Of a stretch of 6,669 bases of DNA, positions 5,606 through 6,669 are shown piece by piece. The notes below the pieces were generated by a model. That model made no database searches and was not told where the DNA came from. It saw only the letters and a program-made list of their open reading frames with translations. The DNA lies in the NCBI GenBank assembly GCA_039033795.1, contig JBCCBY010000172.1:1-6669 (forward strand), given 5' to 3'. The position numbers and the translations under genes were made by a program. The stretch comes from Parvularcula sp039033795 (GTDB taxonomy: Bacteria; Pseudomonadota; Alphaproteobacteria; Caulobacterales; Parvularculaceae). The stretch's first letter is position 1. Each line of letters begins with the position of its first letter.

Positions 5606-6669
5606 TGGGGCTTCGTTGGGTTCTTCTGAAAGTGGGCATCGCGGCGGGTATAGCCGCAGCACTCTTTGTCGCTTTCACCCTCGCCGTTTTCTTGGTCTTT
5701 CTCATTCCAAACGAGCCAATCGCGAAGAACCTAACGCGCTCGCTTGACGCGATTGACGATACATACACCGTCAATGGCCGGGTGGTTGATGCCAATACCG
5801 AATGCATTGGCCTCAGCATTGGGCTCTACGAAGACCCCGCGCACGAAGAGCAGAGCCGGTTTTGGAAATCGGTCAATGCGACCAGTCTTTATGGGTGCAG
5901 GCCCTTCATAGCATGGGCAGTCGATGGCAAAGCCGCCGAATCTCGAGACTATTTTCGTTATTGGCACGGATATCTTCTTATCTTCAGACCACTGATGGCG
6001 GGTCTTCCTTATCATGATGTGCGCGGCATCATCTTTTGTCTCAGCGTTGTTTTGACAGGGTGGTTCCTTACGCGCACGGGTCACGACTTTGGCTTCAAAG
6101 TGGGGCTGGCGTTCGCGCTGCCTCTGCTCTTCCTTAATGTCCTTGGGCTGATCACCGTGGTGACAAAAACGGTCACTTGGTGGCTCGTGGTCGGCGGCGC
6201 CATCTGGCTCTCACGGCCTTCCGCTCCTAATACAAAGACGGTCCCGGTGTTGCGGTTTTTCGTACTGGGATGCCTCACCGCGTTCTTCGACTATCTCACG
6301 CTGCCGATGTTGGTCCTGACCGTTCCCTTCTTGATCTACGGGCTCTATGCGCTGCGAAGCTCCAGCAGCATGATCCTGCAGAAGCCGTTTCTTGCTTTCG
6401 CCTTTGCGACTGCAGCGTTCGGTATGGGCTGGATCGGGCTGTGGGCGTCAAAGATCATGCTCGCCGCCTTTGTCATCGGACCAGAAGCTATCTCGAACGC
6501 GCTCAGCGCCGCGGCCGATCGGCACCCATTCGTGGTCATCCTCGGCCAAAAGACGCCGGAAGAAACCCGGGTGTTCACAATCGGCGTGCTGCAGGACGAG
6601 GATCTTCATGGACGGTGCCTTCGGTCAGTCGCGAATGCGAAGAGGGGTAGCACGGATATCGGACGGAGC
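5605..6669 (+). CDS. Polytopic membrane protein linked to GtrA/GT2 (3' end beyond window)
   Basis: The reading frame stays open for 355 codons to the right edge. It starts with ATG sharing one base with the GtrA stop (TGATG). Residues 8-34 form a membrane helix. Residues 35-135 are a hydrophilic, probably periplasmic loop with two cysteines (Cys67, Cys98) that could form a disulfide, ending in FRYWHGYLLIFRPL (117-130). Several hydrophobic segments follow (about 137-152, 163-187, 193-203, 216-250 and 261-292), with FFDYLTLP (227-234) and GMGWIGLWASK (273-283). I recall similar RYWHG and FDxLT patterns in uncharacterised membrane proteins encoded near GtrA, but cannot verify this here. By position it matches the third, type-specific transferase of gtr operons. 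A GT-C-like enzyme using the flipped lipid-sugar is an inference; no family was assigned. The sequence after about residue 310 is hydrophilic. Confidence 0.85.
   Translation, partial: MGLRWVLLKVGIAAGIAAALFVAFTLAVFLVFLIPNEPIAKNLTRSLDAIDDTYTVNGRVVDANTECIGLSIGLYEDPAHEEQSRFWKSVNATSLYGCRPFIAWAVDGKAAESRDYFRYWHGYLLIFRPLMAGLPYHDVRGIIFCLSVVLTGWFLTRTGHDFGFKVGLAFALPLLFLNVLGLITVVTKTVTWWLVVGGAIWLSRPSAPNTKTVPVLRFFVLGCLTAFFDYLTLPMLVLTVPFLIYGLYALRSSSSMILQKPFLAFAFATAAFGMGWIGLWASKIMLAAFVIGPEAISNALSAAADRHPFVVILGQKTPEETRVFTIGVLQDEDLHGRCLRSVANAKRGSTDIGRS

Noticed and set aside
6270..6650. Plus-strand frame of 126 codons inside the third membrane-protein gene
   Set aside because: It is out of frame with the long hydrophobic reading frame that starts at 5605 and continues to the edge. 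Its product is Arg-rich and has no recognisable motif.

Overview
This GC-rich window most resembles an alphaproteobacterial chromosome. The ribosomal genes run rpsF-rpsR-rplI with no priB between rpsF and rpsR (priB is usual there in gamma- and betaproteobacteria), and bL9 carries the long acidic C-terminal tail common in Alphaproteobacteria. This placement is inferred from protein features and gene order. I could not run a search, and I do not name a genus.

Left part, minus strand (1-2764). A catalase-peroxidase (KatG) gene enters from the right and runs off the left edge; only its first 238 codons are present. Its N-terminus is unusual: a lipoprotein signal peptide with a lipobox, then a Pro/Ala/Gly-rich linker, and only then the conserved peroxidase domain. 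This predicts an enzyme anchored outside the cytoplasm. Upstream of it, in the same orientation and 157 bases away, is a 630-residue protein with a hydrophobic N-terminus, an unrecognised helical middle and a C-terminal array of 40-residue TPR units. Five of these units are nearly identical down to the DNA, as a 120-bp tandem repeat.

Middle (2765-4226). A 211-bp divergent intergenic region precedes the compact plus-strand operon rpsF-rpsR-rplI (bS6, bS18, bL9), which has a 1-nt overlap and then a 5-nt gap. Its leader contains a GC-rich hairpin that could be an S6:S18 autoregulatory site. A strong hairpin without a T-tract follows rplI.

Right part (4227-6669). Three plus-strand genes overlap by 4 nt and 1 nt: a GT2 family polyprenyl-phosphate glycosyltransferase with two C-terminal membrane helices, a four-helix GtrA family protein, and a multi-spanning membrane protein cut by the right edge. 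The layout matches serotype-converting gtr operons: one enzyme charges a lipid carrier with a sugar, a GtrA protein helps move it across the membrane, and a third, family-specific membrane protein would use it on the outer side. The third protein belongs to no family I can name, and its substrate is unknown.

No tRNA, rRNA, CRISPR array, insertion sequence or phage gene was recognised. No stretch longer than 300 bases lacks a gene. The most interesting points are the lipoprotein-type KatG, the mosaic TPR repeat array, and the GtrA-linked membrane protein.
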